Below are positions 11,587 to 21,567 of a stretch of DNA of 64,000 nt, in pieces. The stretch spans positions 870,501 through 934,500 of the forward strand of contig NZ_NSBU01000007.1 of assembly GCF_002285415.1 (NCBI RefSeq). Reading direction: 5' to 3'. A model generated the notes under the pieces. That model made no database searches. It was not told where the DNA came from and saw only the letters and a list, made by a program, of their open reading frames with translations. The stretch is from Actibacterium pelagium. Its GTDB lineage: Bacteria > Pseudomonadota > Alphaproteobacteria > Rhodobacterales > Rhodobacteraceae. Made by a program: the position numbers and the translations under genes. Every line of letters begins with the position of its first letter. The stretch's first letter is position 1.

Positions 11587-12726
11587 ATGTCACTGGACCA
11601 ACCCCTCAATTCGCTTGGTTTTGCCAAGCCCCCATCCGAGACCCGCGTGGTCGTCGCCATGTCCGGTGGCGTCGACAGCTCTGTCGTGGCGGCAAAGCTT
11701 GCGGAAGAAGGATATGACGTCGTTGGCGTGACCTTGCAGCTGTACGATCACGGGGCAGCGCTGGCCAAAAAAGGCGCTTGCTGTGCGGGGATCGACATCC
11801 ATGACGCGCGACGTGTGGCCGAGGAAATGGGCTTCCCGCACTACGTGCTGGATTATGAGAACATTTTTAAGGATGCAGTGATTGACGAGTTCGCCGACAG
11901 CTATCTTGCCGGCGCTACCCCGGTGCCCTGTATCCGCTGCAACGAGCGGGTGAAGTTCAAAGACCTGCTGGAAACCGCGCGCGATCTGGATGCTGATTGC
12001 ATGGCGACCGGGCACTATATCCAACGCATGATGGGCGAACACGGTCCAGAACTACACAGTGCCGCTGATGCCAATCGCGACCAAAGTTACTTCCTGTTCT
12101 CGACGACACCGGAACAGCTGGAATTCTTGCGCTTCCCCTTGGGCCACCTGCCGTCCAAGGACGAGACCCGGAAACTGGCCGCAAAATACGGGCTGCCTGT
12201 CGCAGATAAACCCGACAGTCAGGACATCTGTTTTGTGCCCAACGGCAACTATGCCAGTGTCATCGAAAAGCTACGCCCGGGCGCGGCCGAACCCGGCGAG
12301 ATCGTTCACGCCGATGGACGCGTTCTGGGTAAGCACGACGGCGTCATCCACTACACAATCGGCCAGCGCCGAGGTCTGGGGATCGGCGGCCTGACAGAGC
12401 CTCTGTACGTGGTCAAACTGGACGTCGATACCAAACAAGTGGTTGTCGGCCCGAAAGAGATGTTGTCGACCCGTGTTATCCCGGTTCGGGAAATCAATTG
12501 GTTGGGCGACACGCCTTTTGACAGTCAGGAAGAATGGCATGTCTCGGTGAAAGTCCGCTCGACCCGCCCCCCGCGTGAGGCGATCATTCGCCCGCTGTCG
12601 CCGACAACGGCCGAGGTCGAACTACTGACCCCCGAAGAAGGTGTCAGCCCGGGTCAGGCATGTGTTTTCTATGAAACCGATAGCAGCCGCATCCTTGGCG
12701 GAGGCTGGATCTGGCGCGGCTACTGA
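11587..12726 (+). CDS. mnmA: tRNA-specific 2-thiouridylase MnmA
   Basis: MnmA thiolates the wobble uridine of tRNA(Lys), tRNA(Glu) and tRNA(Gln). The 379-residue protein has the PP-loop ATP pyrophosphatase motif SGGVDSSV near residue 28. The catalytic cysteine pair appears as [10 protein letters not shown] and, later, [11 protein letters not shown]. The tRNA-recognition region and C-terminal beta barrel ([14 protein letters not shown]) follow. Promoter and AGGAG site are visible upstream. It converges with lpxB and the two coding ends overlap by seven bases. Confidence 0.96.
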   Translation: MSLDQPLNSLGFAKPPSETRVVVAMSGGVDSSVVAAKLAEEGYDVVGVTLQLYDHGAALAKKGACCAGIDIHDARRVAEEMGFPHYVLDYENIFKDAVIDEFADSYLAGATPVPCIRCNERVKFKDLLETARDLDADCMATGHYIQRMMGEHGPELHSAADANRDQSYFLFSTTPEQLEFLRFPLGHLPSKDETRKLAAKYGLPVADKPDSQDICFVPNGNYASVIEKLRPGAAEPGEIVHADGRVLGKHDGVIHYTIGQRRGLGIGGLTEPLYVVKLDVDTKQVVVGPKEMLSTRVIPVREINWLGDTPFDSQEEWHVSVKVRSTRPPREAIIRPLSPTTAEVELLTPEEGVSPGQACVFYETDSSRILGGGWIWRGY

Positions 12727-13886
12727 AGCCCGTCCAGCACGGCTTTGGCTGCGCGCAGCCCGGGGGCCTCTCCGCCCTGCCCCAGTCTCTGCATGGTCTC
12801 AGCTTCGGCCGCAAGCTGAGCCTGCATGGCGGCTTCGTCATGCAACAACGTCAGCAGACCCTCAGAGATTGCTTCGGGCGTACAGGCCTCTCCCAGGAAC
12901 TCTGGGACGGTACGTGTGTCGCTGACTATGTTGACCAAGGTGACCGTGTCGATCTTCAGCATACGGCTGATCAGTCGGCGGCTGATCCAGTTCATGTCAT
13001 AGGCAATGACCATCGGCGTTTTGGCAGCCGCGAGTTCCAACGAAACCGTCCCTGACGCGGCCAACGCCAAATGCGCGGCGGAAAAGGCCGCGCGCTTCTG
13101 TGCCTGCACTGCGTCTTTAGCCTTCCCGCGTGGGTCAAGGATGATGGGCTGCACGGGCCAATCTTTGGTCAATTCCTCTACACGCGCCGCAACGGGGCCC
13201 GCTGCGGGCAGAACAACTTTCAGCCCGGGGTGACGGGCGTGAACGGGGTCAAGCGCTGCGCCAAAAACCGGCGCCAGTCGTCCGACTTCGCCCAGTCGTG
13301 ACCCCGGCAAGACCAACAGAAATTTTTCGTCCTCTTGCAGCCCATGCTCTGCGCGGAAAGCCGAAACCTCGGCGTCCGTGGCCTGCTGTTGCGCAACAAC
13401 CGGGTGCCCGACGAAATCGCAGCGCATTCCCTCTGCCTCCATATACGGAGGTTCAAATGGAAACAGCGCCAGAACCTGATCAATCACCTTCGCCATCTTG
13501 GCAGCCCGTTTGGACCGCCAAGCCCAGACCGTGGGGGCAACATAGTGCACCGTTCGGATGTCAGAGGCGTTCTTGACCAGCCGCGCCACTCGCAGACAGA
13601 AATCTGGACTGTCGATCGTGATCAGGGCATCCGGTGGATCGGCCAGCACTGCGTCAGCACATTCACGGATGCGCCGCTTGAGATGGCGATATTTCGGCAG
13701 GACCTCTGCCAGCCCCATGACGCTAAGCTCGTCCATCGGAAACTGGCTTTCCATGCCCTCGGCCTGCATCAAGGGCCCACCGACGCCGGTGAACTCGACA
13801 TCCGGGTGCATCTGCCGCAGTCCCGCCATCAGGGCCGCCCCAAGGGCGTCTCCAGAGGGCTCACCTGCAATCAGGAAGAAACGCAT
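12720..13886 (-). CDS. lpxB: lipid-A-disaccharide synthase
   Basis: LpxB joins UDP-2,3-diacylglucosamine and lipid X into the lipid A disaccharide at the cytoplasmic membrane face. The 388-residue GT-B type glycosyltransferase starts [19 protein letters not shown], the hallmark of the family, and shows [14 protein letters not shown] and a C-terminal [17 protein letters not shown] donor-site motif. It is the last gene of the long envelope run; its start overlaps the lpxI stop by one base. Its end overlaps mnmA on the other strand. Confidence 0.96.
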   Translation of the reverse strand: MRFFLIAGEPSGDALGAALMAGLRQMHPDVEFTGVGGPLMQAEGMESQFPMDELSVMGLAEVLPKYRHLKRRIRECADAVLADPPDALITIDSPDFCLRVARLVKNASDIRTVHYVAPTVWAWRSKRAAKMAKVIDQVLALFPFEPPYMEAEGMRCDFVGHPVVAQQQATDAEVSAFRAEHGLQEDEKFLLVLPGSRLGEVGRLAPVFGAALDPVHARHPGLKVVLPAAGPVAARVEELTKDWPVQPIILDPRGKAKDAVQAQKRAAFSAAHLALAASGTVSLELAAAKTPMVIAYDMNWISRRLISRMLKIDTVTLVNIVSDTRTVPEFLGEACTPEAISEGLLTLLHDEAAMQAQLAAEAETMQRLGQGGEAPGLRAAKAVLDGLQ

Positions 13887-14683
13887 CAGTCGGCCTCTCG
13901 AACCCAGAGGAAAAGCTCGTGTTCATTGGCCAGACGCACCGTATTGTCCCAATCCAGAACCATCACACCGCCTGCCTCAATCACGAGCCCGTTCAAACCT
14001 GCACGAGCCACAGCCCGAACTGTATCGGGGCCGACCACAGGAAGATCTACCCGCCGGTCCTGCCCCGGCTTCGGTGCCTTGGCGAAGATACCGCCGGGGG
14101 CCGCAGCCTTGGGCCGATCGTTGGCAAGCGTCTCAAGCATCCAATCGGTGCCGCCAAGCGCCTCTACCGCCAAGGCCTGCCCATGCGAAACCACGCAGCC
14201 CTGCCCAATATCAGCCTCTGCCGTGGCTTTTAGAATCTGCCCTGCGCGGGCGGCATCCTTTTCGTCCTGAACGGACGGGGTCTGTTTCGTGGCAACGCCA
14301 GTTCCGGGCAGCAACGCCGGTGCAACCTCATGCGCAGCGACAACTTGAAAACCACGTTCTTCGAAGATCGACAAAACTTCGCGAAGGGCACCATCATCGC
14401 CCTTTTGCAGGGACTGAATGATCCGTTCGACATAAGGCAAGGTGGCCGCGTCGACCGCTTCGGGATCCAACGCCGGGCGCGCCAAGCTGCCTGCGAAACA
14501 CACCCGATCCACGCCGCGCGTGTCCAACTCATTCAGAAAGCTGCCAAGCTGTTCGACCCGGAAGATCAGATCAACATCAACCTCGGGCGGGAACCCTTCA
14601 AGTGCGGCGACAGTAACCGGCCCAGTGACCTGCGCCAGAAGGATCGCGGGCAAGCCGCCTTGTCCTGCCACTAGCGCCAGCAT
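13886..14683 (-). CDS. lpxI: UDP-2,3-diacylglucosamine pyrophosphatase LpxI
   Basis: LpxI hydrolyses UDP-2,3-diacylglucosamine to lipid X and UMP. It replaces the unrelated LpxH in most Alphaproteobacteria. The 265-residue protein begins MLALVAGQGGLP and carries the DUF1009 signature region GTDWMLETLAND and the C-terminal GLNGLVIEAGGVMVLD. Its place between lpxA and lpxB supports the function. There are only three bases between the lpxA stop and this start. Confidence 0.93.
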   Translation of the reverse strand: MLALVAGQGGLPAILLAQVTGPVTVAALEGFPPEVDVDLIFRVEQLGSFLNELDTRGVDRVCFAGSLARPALDPEAVDAATLPYVERIIQSLQKGDDGALREVLSIFEERGFQVVAAHEVAPALLPGTGVATKQTPSVQDEKDAARAGQILKATAEADIGQGCVVSHGQALAVEALGGTDWMLETLANDRPKAAAPGGIFAKAPKPGQDRRVDLPVVGPDTVRAVARAGLNGLVIEAGGVMVLDWDNTVRLANEHELFLWVREAD

Positions 14684-14686
14684 CGC

Positions 14687-15484
14687 TTACCTCGGTGTTA
14701 GGAAAGAACGGTCGCTTTCCCCAAGAATGAAGTCGACCACTTCACGTACGTAGTCGCTTTCGGTTTCGTCCGCCAAGCCACGGGCACGTTCCTGAAAGGC
14801 CCCTTCGCCCTGCGCAAGTGCCTGATAGGCCGCACGCAGTTCCGCGATTTCAGCGCGCGGTAGACCGCGACGCTTAAGGCCTACAAGGTTCAGCCCGTCC
14901 AGCGCGCCACGCGGCCCCTGAACAAGGCCAAAGGGAATCACGTCATTGGTCACCATGGTCACGGCGCCAATGATCGCCCCGCGACCGACACGTACCCATT
15001 GGTGAATACCCGAAAGACCACCGATGATGACCTCATCTTCAATGACACAGTGGCCTGCCAGCGCCGCGTTGTTGGCAAGGATCACCTTGTCACCGACTTG
15101 GGCGTCATGGCCAACATGACTGCCCATCATGAACAGGCAGTCATCACCCACCTTGGTCACCCCACCGCCACCTTCGGTACCAGTGTTCAGGGTCACATTC
15201 TCGCGGATGCGATTACGCTTTCCGACAATCAAGCGGGTCCGTTCGCCAGCGAACTTCAGGTCTTGCGGAATGTCGCCAATATTCGAGAACGGAAAGATCA
15301 CCGTCTCGTCGCCGATCTCGGTCCAGCCTGTTACGACAGCGTGGCTTTTCAGCACGACATCAGCGCCAAGAGTTACCTCTGGCCCGACGACCGAAAACGG
15401 TCCCACAACGGTCCGAGGGCCGATCACGGCCCCGTCTTCGACAATCGCGCTAGGATGTACCTTTGCCGAGGGATCAACTGCCAT
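14687..15484 (-). CDS. lpxA: UDP-N-acetylglucosamine acyltransferase LpxA
   Basis: LpxA transfers a 3-hydroxyacyl chain from acyl carrier protein to UDP-GlcNAc, the first step of lipid A synthesis. The 265-residue protein is a left-handed beta helix of hexapeptide repeats (for example VHPSAIVEDGAVIGP), with the catalytic-region histidine in MMGSHVGHDAQVGD and the C-terminal helical domain. ATG at 15484 is taken because the repeats begin directly after it; the in-frame extension to 15529 runs into fabZ and is unlikely. Only five bases separate it from the fabZ stop. Confidence 0.95.
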   Translation of the reverse strand: MAVDPSAKVHPSAIVEDGAVIGPRTVVGPFSVVGPEVTLGADVVLKSHAVVTGWTEIGDETVIFPFSNIGDIPQDLKFAGERTRLIVGKRNRIRENVTLNTGTEGGGGVTKVGDDCLFMMGSHVGHDAQVGDKVILANNAALAGHCVIEDEVIIGGLSGIHQWVRVGRGAIIGAVTMVTNDVIPFGLVQGPRGALDGLNLVGLKRRGLPRAEIAELRAAYQALAQGEGAFQERARGLADETESDYVREVVDFILGESDRSFLTPR

Positions 15485-15489
15485 ACGGC

Positions 15490-15951
15490 TTACTCCTTTG
15501 GCAGGTCCATCATGGCCGAAAATTCGCATTGCGCGGCGATCTCGTCGCCAACTTTGGCCACACCTTCAAATTTCCAGATTTTCGAACCACCGCGCAGCGC
15601 TTTGACATGAAGTTCCAGCACATCACCGGGCACCACCTTGCGGCGGAACTTGGCCTTGTCGATGTTCATGAAGTAGACCAGCATTTCTTTGTCGGCCATA
15701 TCCATGGACACACCCACCATGACAGCCGCAGTCTGGGCAAGCGCTTCGATGATGGTCACACCGGGCATAATCGGGGCGCCCGGGAAATGGCCCTGAAAAT
15801 GAGGCTCGTTGAAAGTCACGTTCTTGATGCCGACGGCGGTCTCGTTCGGAACGATATCGCCAACCTTGTCGACCAGCAGGAACGGATAGCGGTGCGGAAT
15901 GATCCGTTGGATCAGATCGATATCTGCTTCGGTAGGTAATTGATCCGACAT
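15490..15951 (-). CDS. fabZ: 3-hydroxyacyl-ACP dehydratase FabZ
   Basis: FabZ dehydrates 3-hydroxyacyl-ACP in fatty acid elongation and competes with LpxA for the same substrate, which explains the common fabZ-lpxA pairing. The 153-residue hot-dog-fold protein has the active-site histidine in [11 protein letters not shown] and the helix region [20 protein letters not shown] with the catalytic acid. It is in the middle of the envelope run, 72 bp after the skp-like gene. Confidence 0.95.
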   Translation of the reverse strand: MSDQLPTEADIDLIQRIIPHRYPFLLVDKVGDIVPNETAVGIKNVTFNEPHFQGHFPGAPIMPGVTIIEALAQTAAVMVGVSMDMADKEMLVYFMNIDKAKFRRKVVPGDVLELHVKALRGGSKIWKFEGVAKVGDEIAAQCEFSAMMDLPKE

Positions 15952-16023
15952 GGGTACGATCCTTCCCTTAATGGTCTTCGTCTTTGACTAGGGGTTAGCA
16001 ACTCCCCGAGCAGGAAACAAGCG

Positions 16024-16569
16024 TCACTCGGCGGTCTTTGGCTGAGGGTCTTCCTGCAAGAACTGCGCATCGATCCGCGAGATTGCCTCTGCGGTTATGT
16101 CAATCTGCCCGGCAGCAAGAAACACGCTGCGATCTTCCAAAACGACAACAGCGCCGCGTTCACGGATAATTTGCGCCAGAACGGGTAAAACGGTCTGGAA
16201 AAAACGCTGCTCCAACGCCTCACGGTCCGCCAACAGACGCCTGGTTTTTTCGTCCTGGGCGCTGCGCAAATTGACAACTTTTTCGTCAAAGGCCTTCGCC
16301 CGCGCCCGGAAGGCTTCTGGATCAAGGTTTTGACGCTCTTCTGTCAGTGCCTTTTCTTCAGCGACAAGCTCAGACTCGATCTCTCTGTTCTCTTCAATCA
16401 GCGCACGGCTGCGATCTTCAAGAACGGTTTGCATCTGCTGTCCAAACTTGGACTGCAAATACAGGCGCTCTGAATCGATGGTCAGAACAGGGCTGGTCAG
16501 CGTTTGCTCCTGCGCTGTGACTGCTGGAGCCACAAGCGACAGGAACAGCGCTATTAAAACTCGAACCAT
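16024..16569 (-). CDS. skp: OmpH/Skp-family periplasmic chaperone
   Basis: The 181-residue protein has a signal peptide (MVRVLIALFLSLVAPAVTA) and a long charged coiled-coil region (IEENREIESELVAEEKALTEERQNL), as in Skp/OmpH chaperones that carry unfolded outer membrane proteins to the Bam complex. A conserved tail motif reads VVVLEDRSVFLAAGQIDIT. The start overlaps the bamA stop by one base (TAATG), so it is translationally coupled to its partner BamA. Confidence 0.88.
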   Translation of the reverse strand: MVRVLIALFLSLVAPAVTAQEQTLTSPVLTIDSERLYLQSKFGQQMQTVLEDRSRALIEENREIESELVAEEKALTEERQNLDPEAFRARAKAFDEKVVNLRSAQDEKTRRLLADREALEQRFFQTVLPVLAQIIRERGAVVVLEDRSVFLAAGQIDITAEAISRIDAQFLQEDPQPKTAE

Positions 16570-18911
16570 TAGAAGGAGGTTGAAATCGTGAAGTCGAAAC
16601 TACGATCCCGATCGTAGTCCTCTTTCTGAAGTGCATGGGTAAAGTTGAACCGAAGCGGTCCAAGCACAGAGTCCCAGACAAGAGCGAAGCCAATGACCGA
16701 TCGCAGATGGAACCCATCATCGACCAGACCTCCATTGTCGTTGTCCAGCCCCCATACCGCGCCAAAGTCAGCGAACAAGCCACCGGTGATCCCATATTCT
16801 TCAGGCAGCCCCAACGGGAATTCCGTTTCAAATCGAGCTACGGCATAGATATTGCCGCCAAGAGCTTCACCAGAACTGATTGCCGGATCCCGCGGACCGA
16901 TACCGTTGGCCTCAAACCCGCGAATTTTGCTGTTCAGGAAGAAGCGATCAACAACCCGGCTGTCACCATTCAGAACATTCAGAAGGCCCGCCTCAAAGTC
17001 AGCGCTGATGCCAACTTCTTCTTTAAAAATCCGCTTTTGAGCGCGCGCACGAAAGCTCGATTCGATGAATTCAACATCGCCTCCGACACCAAAGTCTTGC
17101 GAAAGGCTCAGCAAGACACCCGCGTTTGGATCAAGCCCTGAACGACGGTTGTCAAAGGTGTAAGAGTAGCCAGCATAGAACCGGTTTTGTTTACCCAACG
17201 CGACTTCGTCGGTCAGGATTGCAGAACTACCGGTGTAATTCAGAAGCTCAGTACTTTCGAACCCGGTGCGCAGTGAAAGTCGTGAATTTTCGCCAACCGC
17301 AAATCCCAAAGAAGGAACGAACTTGATCTTTGTCGTATCATAAGATGCGTTGAATGCGTCTGTCGTCTCTTGGTAGGAGGCATCTATACTGAAAGCCACA
17401 TCCCGCGACAGGAACGCTGGTTCGACGAAGCGGAAGCCGTATTCCTGATTCTCAGAAGCAGTTGAAATCGTGAATGACAGGGTTTGACCGCGGCCAAGGA
17501 AGTTTCGTTCACTGAAACTTATCGCAGCGCCTATGCCGCTGTCCGCGCTATAGGTCGCGCCAAGTGTCAGGCTACCGGTGGGTTGTTCTTCGACATCCAC
17601 ATCAACGATCACCTGATCTGGTGCGCTTCCTTCGCGCGCATTCACATCTGCGTTTGAGAAGAAACCGAGGCTCCGAATACGCTCGGCAGCGGCGCGAATT
17701 TCACGCGGATTAAACGGATCGCCCTCTACAGTTTTGAACTGGCGACGGATAACGCGATCCATAGTGGTTGCGTTACCTTCAATATCGATCCGCTCGACAA
17801 AGACTCGCGGACCGCGGCTGACAACGAAATCGATATCCAGAGTCAGATCCCGATCATTACGAGTAATGCGTGGTTCAACGCGGATGAATTTGAGCCCTTG
17901 CTGAAGTGACAGACGCTCTAGGCGGGTGATCGTGTTTTCCACACGCAGCGGTGTGTAGGTCTGACCAGGTCGAATTCGGATAACGTCTTCGTAAACCTCG
18001 GGATCGACCTCTGACAGGTCCGAGCTGACGGTAATTTCACCAAATTCAAAGGACTGTCCTTCACGAACATTAAACGTCAGTTGATACCCATCGCGGCTGC
18101 GGGCCAATTCTGAGGTCACCGAATTCACTTGGAAGTCGATGTAACCGCGTGACGCATAGAAATCGGCCAGTACCTGTTTGTCGAACTCGATCCTGTCAGA
18201 CAGGAATGTATCGCTACGGACAAAGCGACGGAAAATACCGGCCTGTTTACTGGACAGGACTCTGCGCAGACGGCGTTCAGAGAAATTGCGGTTACCAACG
18301 AAAGAGATCCGCTGAATTTCGACGTTCCGCCCTTCTTCGATTTCAAACACCAAATCGACGCGATTGTCGGAACGGCGGATAATCTTGGGTGTTACAGAGG
18401 CCGCAAGACGCCCGTCCTGCTCGTAAGCCAATACAATCTGCGCTGCATCTGCCTCGGCAGTGCGAGGGTTGTAAACGCGACGCGATTGCGAGGATACGAC
18501 CGACGCCAGCAATTCATCATCCAGACGATCATTGCCCTCGAACGCGACGACGCTGATGGTTGGGTACTCTACTAGGGTAATTTCCAGAACGGATCCGCGC
18601 GGATTAACCACGACGCTTTCAAACAGACCGCTTTCGGTCAGGCGGCGGGACGCTTCGTTCACCTGCGCGGCGGTAGCTGTTTTACCGGGTACAAGTCCGG
18701 CGTAGGACAGCACCGTCGCATCATCTACACGCTGGTTGCCTTCGATCAGGATTGTGCCGAAACGATATGTCTGAGCTGAGACCTCTTTCGGGGCCAATGC
18801 GCCCAAAAGGATCACAGCCAACCCCAGAACAAGCGCTGGCTTTCCAGCAGTTTTAACAATCGAATGAAGAGCGCGCTTAAGGCAGTTGCGTCCGGTCATG
18901 TTCTGGCCCAT
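16569..18911 (-). CDS. bamA: outer membrane protein assembly factor BamA
   Basis: BamA folds and inserts outer membrane beta barrels. The 780-residue protein has an N-terminal signal (VLGLAVILLGALAPKEVSA), then about five POTRA domains (residues roughly 50-430; the first begins YRFGTILIEGNQRVDD), then the surface-antigen barrel. The barrel ends with the expected C-terminal aromatic signature FDFTISTSF. The barrel lid motif RGFE is seen in KIRGFEANGIGPRD. An alternative start four codons downstream (18899) is possible; neither has a strong ribosome-binding site. A 126-bp gap to rseP contains nothing recognisable. Confidence 0.96.
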   Translation of the reverse strand: MGQNMTGRNCLKRALHSIVKTAGKPALVLGLAVILLGALAPKEVSAQTYRFGTILIEGNQRVDDATVLSYAGLVPGKTATAAQVNEASRRLTESGLFESVVVNPRGSVLEITLVEYPTISVVAFEGNDRLDDELLASVVSSQSRRVYNPRTAEADAAQIVLAYEQDGRLAASVTPKIIRRSDNRVDLVFEIEEGRNVEIQRISFVGNRNFSERRLRRVLSSKQAGIFRRFVRSDTFLSDRIEFDKQVLADFYASRGYIDFQVNSVTSELARSRDGYQLTFNVREGQSFEFGEITVSSDLSEVDPEVYEDVIRIRPGQTYTPLRVENTITRLERLSLQQGLKFIRVEPRITRNDRDLTLDIDFVVSRGPRVFVERIDIEGNATTMDRVIRRQFKTVEGDPFNPREIRAAAERIRSLGFFSNADVNAREGSAPDQVIVDVDVEEQPTGSLTLGATYSADSGIGAAISFSERNFLGRGQTLSFTISTASENQEYGFRFVEPAFLSRDVAFSIDASYQETTDAFNASYDTTKIKFVPSLGFAVGENSRLSLRTGFESTELLNYTGSSAILTDEVALGKQNRFYAGYSYTFDNRRSGLDPNAGVLLSLSQDFGVGGDVEFIESSFRARAQKRIFKEEVGISADFEAGLLNVLNGDSRVVDRFFLNSKIRGFEANGIGPRDPAISSGEALGGNIYAVARFETEFPLGLPEEYGITGGLFADFGAVWGLDNDNGGLVDDGFHLRSVIGFALVWDSVLGPLRFNFTHALQKEDYDRDRSFDFTISTSF

Positions 18912-19037
18912 CTGGAAACAAAATACCGAACCTGCGTAGACTCATTGCGCTAGCTTGTCAAAAGAGGAAACACCCTTCCCCGCATATTGCACCTGCCCAT
19001 TCGCCCGGAACGGCACAAAGCCGCGACGACACCGGGA

Positions 19038-20375
19038 TCAGGGGCAGAACAGGTCGTTACTTAGACCGAACAACATTATGCCAAGGATGAAGACCAAACC
19101 GAGCGGGAAAAGGAAGTTCATGACCTTTTCGCTTGGCGGCCGGCCAACGATCGCCTCGTAGGCGTGGAACACCAAATGACCACCGTCCAGTACCGGAATT
19201 GGGAATAGATTGATCATCCCAATCGCCACCGACAGAACGGCAATGAACCAAATGAACGTATCAATCCCCTGGCTTGCCGCAGCGCTGGATGTTTGGGCAA
19301 TTCCAATCACCCCGCGCAGATTACAGCTGCTGATAGAGCCGACAGCCATGTGATAAAGCGCTGAAAGGCTTGATTCTACGATGAAGGTAATCTGATTAGC
19401 GGCTAGGCCGATGCCCTCGGTTACCGAAGGAAGCTCTGTCTTTGGCTCGAACAAAAGCCCGCCGGTCATGCCAATCATCCAGTTGGTGCTGAACCCGCCA
19501 TTTCCATCAGGCAGATCTACACGGCGCGGTGTCATGCTTAGCGTCATGGTTTCGCCGTCGCGCCAGACATCCAAGTTCAGTTCGGTGCCATTCGAAGAGC
19601 GGACCACGTCCTGCAACTCGCTAAAGGCGTGAATGCGATTCCCGTCGATGGCAACGACAACATCACCCTTCTTCAGATTCGCATCCAAAGCAGCCGAGTC
19701 CGGCTGAACGCTTTCGACCAGCGGCGGGAATGGATAGCCGCCAACCAACCGACGCTCTTGCCCGTCACGCAGCACATCGTATTCGACGGGCTCTTGCGGG
19801 TCGATCGAGGGCAGTGCGCCATAGAAGGCCGCATAGTCCGGCGTTTCAATGCCGCCAATCGACAGGATCTGATCGCCGGGCAACAGCTCGGTCTCGCCCG
19901 CTGGCAGCGCAGACAGGTTGCCAACCGTGGGCGGCTCAATCGGCACGCCGCGGATAAACATGAACGCAAGAAAGATGATGAACGACATGGCAAAGTTGAA
20001 CGCCGGGCCAGCCGCGGCTGTCAGGGCCCGCGCCCAAACAGGCGCGCCCATCATGGTGTGTCGACGTTCTTCAGCGCTTAAGTTCTCAAAGGTCTCATTA
20101 TCAGGCGCACTCGCCGCATTTGCATCACCAAGGAACCGAACATAGCCACCCAGTGGTAACGCAGCGATCTGCCATTTGGTGCCGTGCCTGTCTTCGCGTG
20201 AGAACAAGACGGGGCCAAACCCGATCGAGAACACCTCGGCATAAATCCCGCTCCAGCGGCCCACGATGTAATGCCCATATTCATGAATGGCGACGATAAT
20301 GCTTAGCGCTACGATCAGCGCCAGGATCGTCAGACCCAGATTTCCAAAGGTCGGAATCAACTGCGAAAGATCCAA
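19038..20375 (-). CDS. rseP: site-2 intramembrane zinc protease RseP
   Basis: RseP cleaves transmembrane anti-sigma factors and remnant signal peptides within the membrane. The 445-residue protein has the zinc motif HEYGH (His31, Glu32, His35) in the first membrane helix, PDZ domains in the middle (LKKGDVVVAIDGNRIHAFSE), and the second zinc ligand motif in NLFPIPVLDGGHL near the C-terminus. The start codon is TTG at 20375 with AAAAAGG eight bases upstream; no in-frame ATG exists before the HEYGH helix. It is encoded 16 bp after dxr. Confidence 0.95.
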   Translation of the reverse strand: MDLSQLIPTFGNLGLTILALIVALSIIVAIHEYGHYIVGRWSGIYAEVFSIGFGPVLFSREDRHGTKWQIAALPLGGYVRFLGDANAASAPDNETFENLSAEERRHTMMGAPVWARALTAAAGPAFNFAMSFIIFLAFMFIRGVPIEPPTVGNLSALPAGETELLPGDQILSIGGIETPDYAAFYGALPSIDPQEPVEYDVLRDGQERRLVGGYPFPPLVESVQPDSAALDANLKKGDVVVAIDGNRIHAFSELQDVVRSSNGTELNLDVWRDGETMTLSMTPRRVDLPDGNGGFSTNWMIGMTGGLLFEPKTELPSVTEGIGLAANQITFIVESSLSALYHMAVGSISSCNLRGVIGIAQTSSAAASQGIDTFIWFIAVLSVAIGMINLFPIPVLDGGHLVFHAYEAIVGRPPSEKVMNFLFPLGLVFILGIMLFGLSNDLFCP

Positions 20376-20391
20376 GTGAATACCTTTTTAA

Positions 20392-21564
20392 TTAAAGCGC
20401 GGTAATCACCGCCTGCGTCGCCTCACGAGACAATTGGTCAGCCTCGGCAACATTATCAAGTGTGATCTGGTCGGGATTGAGGCGGATTTCGCCCGAAAAA
20501 CGGTCCATCACGCGTTCAACAACTTTGAACATATCTAAAAAACCAATCTTCTCGGCAATGAAGGCGTCCATCGCCGCCTCTTTCGCGGCAGTGAACACCG
20601 CGCCTGACAATCCGCCCTCTGCCATAACCTGCTTTGCTAACCCTAAAGCGGGATACCGCTGCAAGTCGGGCTCACGGAAGGTCAACTGACCAATCTGGGC
20701 CAAGTCCAGCCTTTGAACCGGCAACGTATCGCGTTTCGGCCAGTTCAGAGCAAAGCCAATTGCATGGCGCATGTCATGGGGCCCAAGGTGTGCCATCAAC
20801 GCGCCATCCGAGAACCCGACCATCGCGTGGATCAGGGATTCGGGATGGACGATGACCTCTATTTTTTCTGGCGATACGCCAAAAAACTCTTTGGTTTCGA
20901 TGACTTCCATCGCCTTGTTAAACATGGAAGCACTATCAATCGTGATCCGTTGCCCCATGTTCCAATTCGGATGTGTCGACGCCTGCGCGACCGTCGCGTT
21001 GGCCAAGTCTTCTAGCGGCCAATCCCGAAATGCACCGCCTGAGGCCGTGATAACGATGCGTTCAACGGCCTCGATATCCTCACCCATCAGCGCTTGGAAA
21101 ATGCCCGAGTGTTCGCTGTCGACGGGAAGAACCGTCGCGCCATAGGCCTTGGCCGTTCCCAGCAACAGCGGACCTGCGGTCACAAGGCTTTCCTTGTTGG
21201 CAAGCGCCAAGGTCGTTCCATGTTTCAGCGCCTCTAACCCCGGCGGCAAACCAGCGGCGCCCACAATGGCAGACATGATCCAGTCAGCAGGCCGAGCGGC
21301 GGCTTCAATCAGCGCGGCCTCGCCAGCGGCGACTTCGATACCCGTGCCTGCCAGTGCTTCTTTCAATGCGCCCAGACAGTCGTCATAGCAGGTCACGACA
21401 AGGTCGGGTCGAAACTGTCGCGCCTGCTCAGCTAAAAGGTCGATATTTCGGCCTCCCGTCAGGGCAACGACATCAAACGCCTCGGCACCGCCTTGATGCG
21501 CAATCACGTCCAGCGTGCCAACGCCTATCGAGCCCGTTGAACCAAAGACAGATACGCGCCGCAT
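20392..21564 (-). CDS. dxr: 1-deoxy-D-xylulose 5-phosphate reductoisomerase
   Basis: Dxr converts DXP to MEP with NADPH, the committed step of the non-mevalonate isoprenoid pathway. The 390-residue protein opens with the NADPH motif VFGSTGSIGVGTLDVI and shows the metal/substrate site PVDSEHSGIFQ and the flexible-loop region HPNWNMGQRITIDSASMFNK. Within the operon it precedes rseP and follows cdsA (3 bp), supplying precursors for UppS encoded upstream. Confidence 0.96.
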   Translation of the reverse strand: MRRVSVFGSTGSIGVGTLDVIAHQGGAEAFDVVALTGGRNIDLLAEQARQFRPDLVVTCYDDCLGALKEALAGTGIEVAAGEAALIEAAARPADWIMSAIVGAAGLPPGLEALKHGTTLALANKESLVTAGPLLLGTAKAYGATVLPVDSEHSGIFQALMGEDIEAVERIVITASGGAFRDWPLEDLANATVAQASTHPNWNMGQRITIDSASMFNKAMEVIETKEFFGVSPEKIEVIVHPESLIHAMVGFSDGALMAHLGPHDMRHAIGFALNWPKRDTLPVQRLDLAQIGQLTFREPDLQRYPALGLAKQVMAEGGLSGAVFTAAKEAAMDAFIAEKIGFLDMFKVVERVMDRFSGEIRLNPDQITLDNVAEADQLSREATQAVITAL

Positions 21565-21567
21565 GGA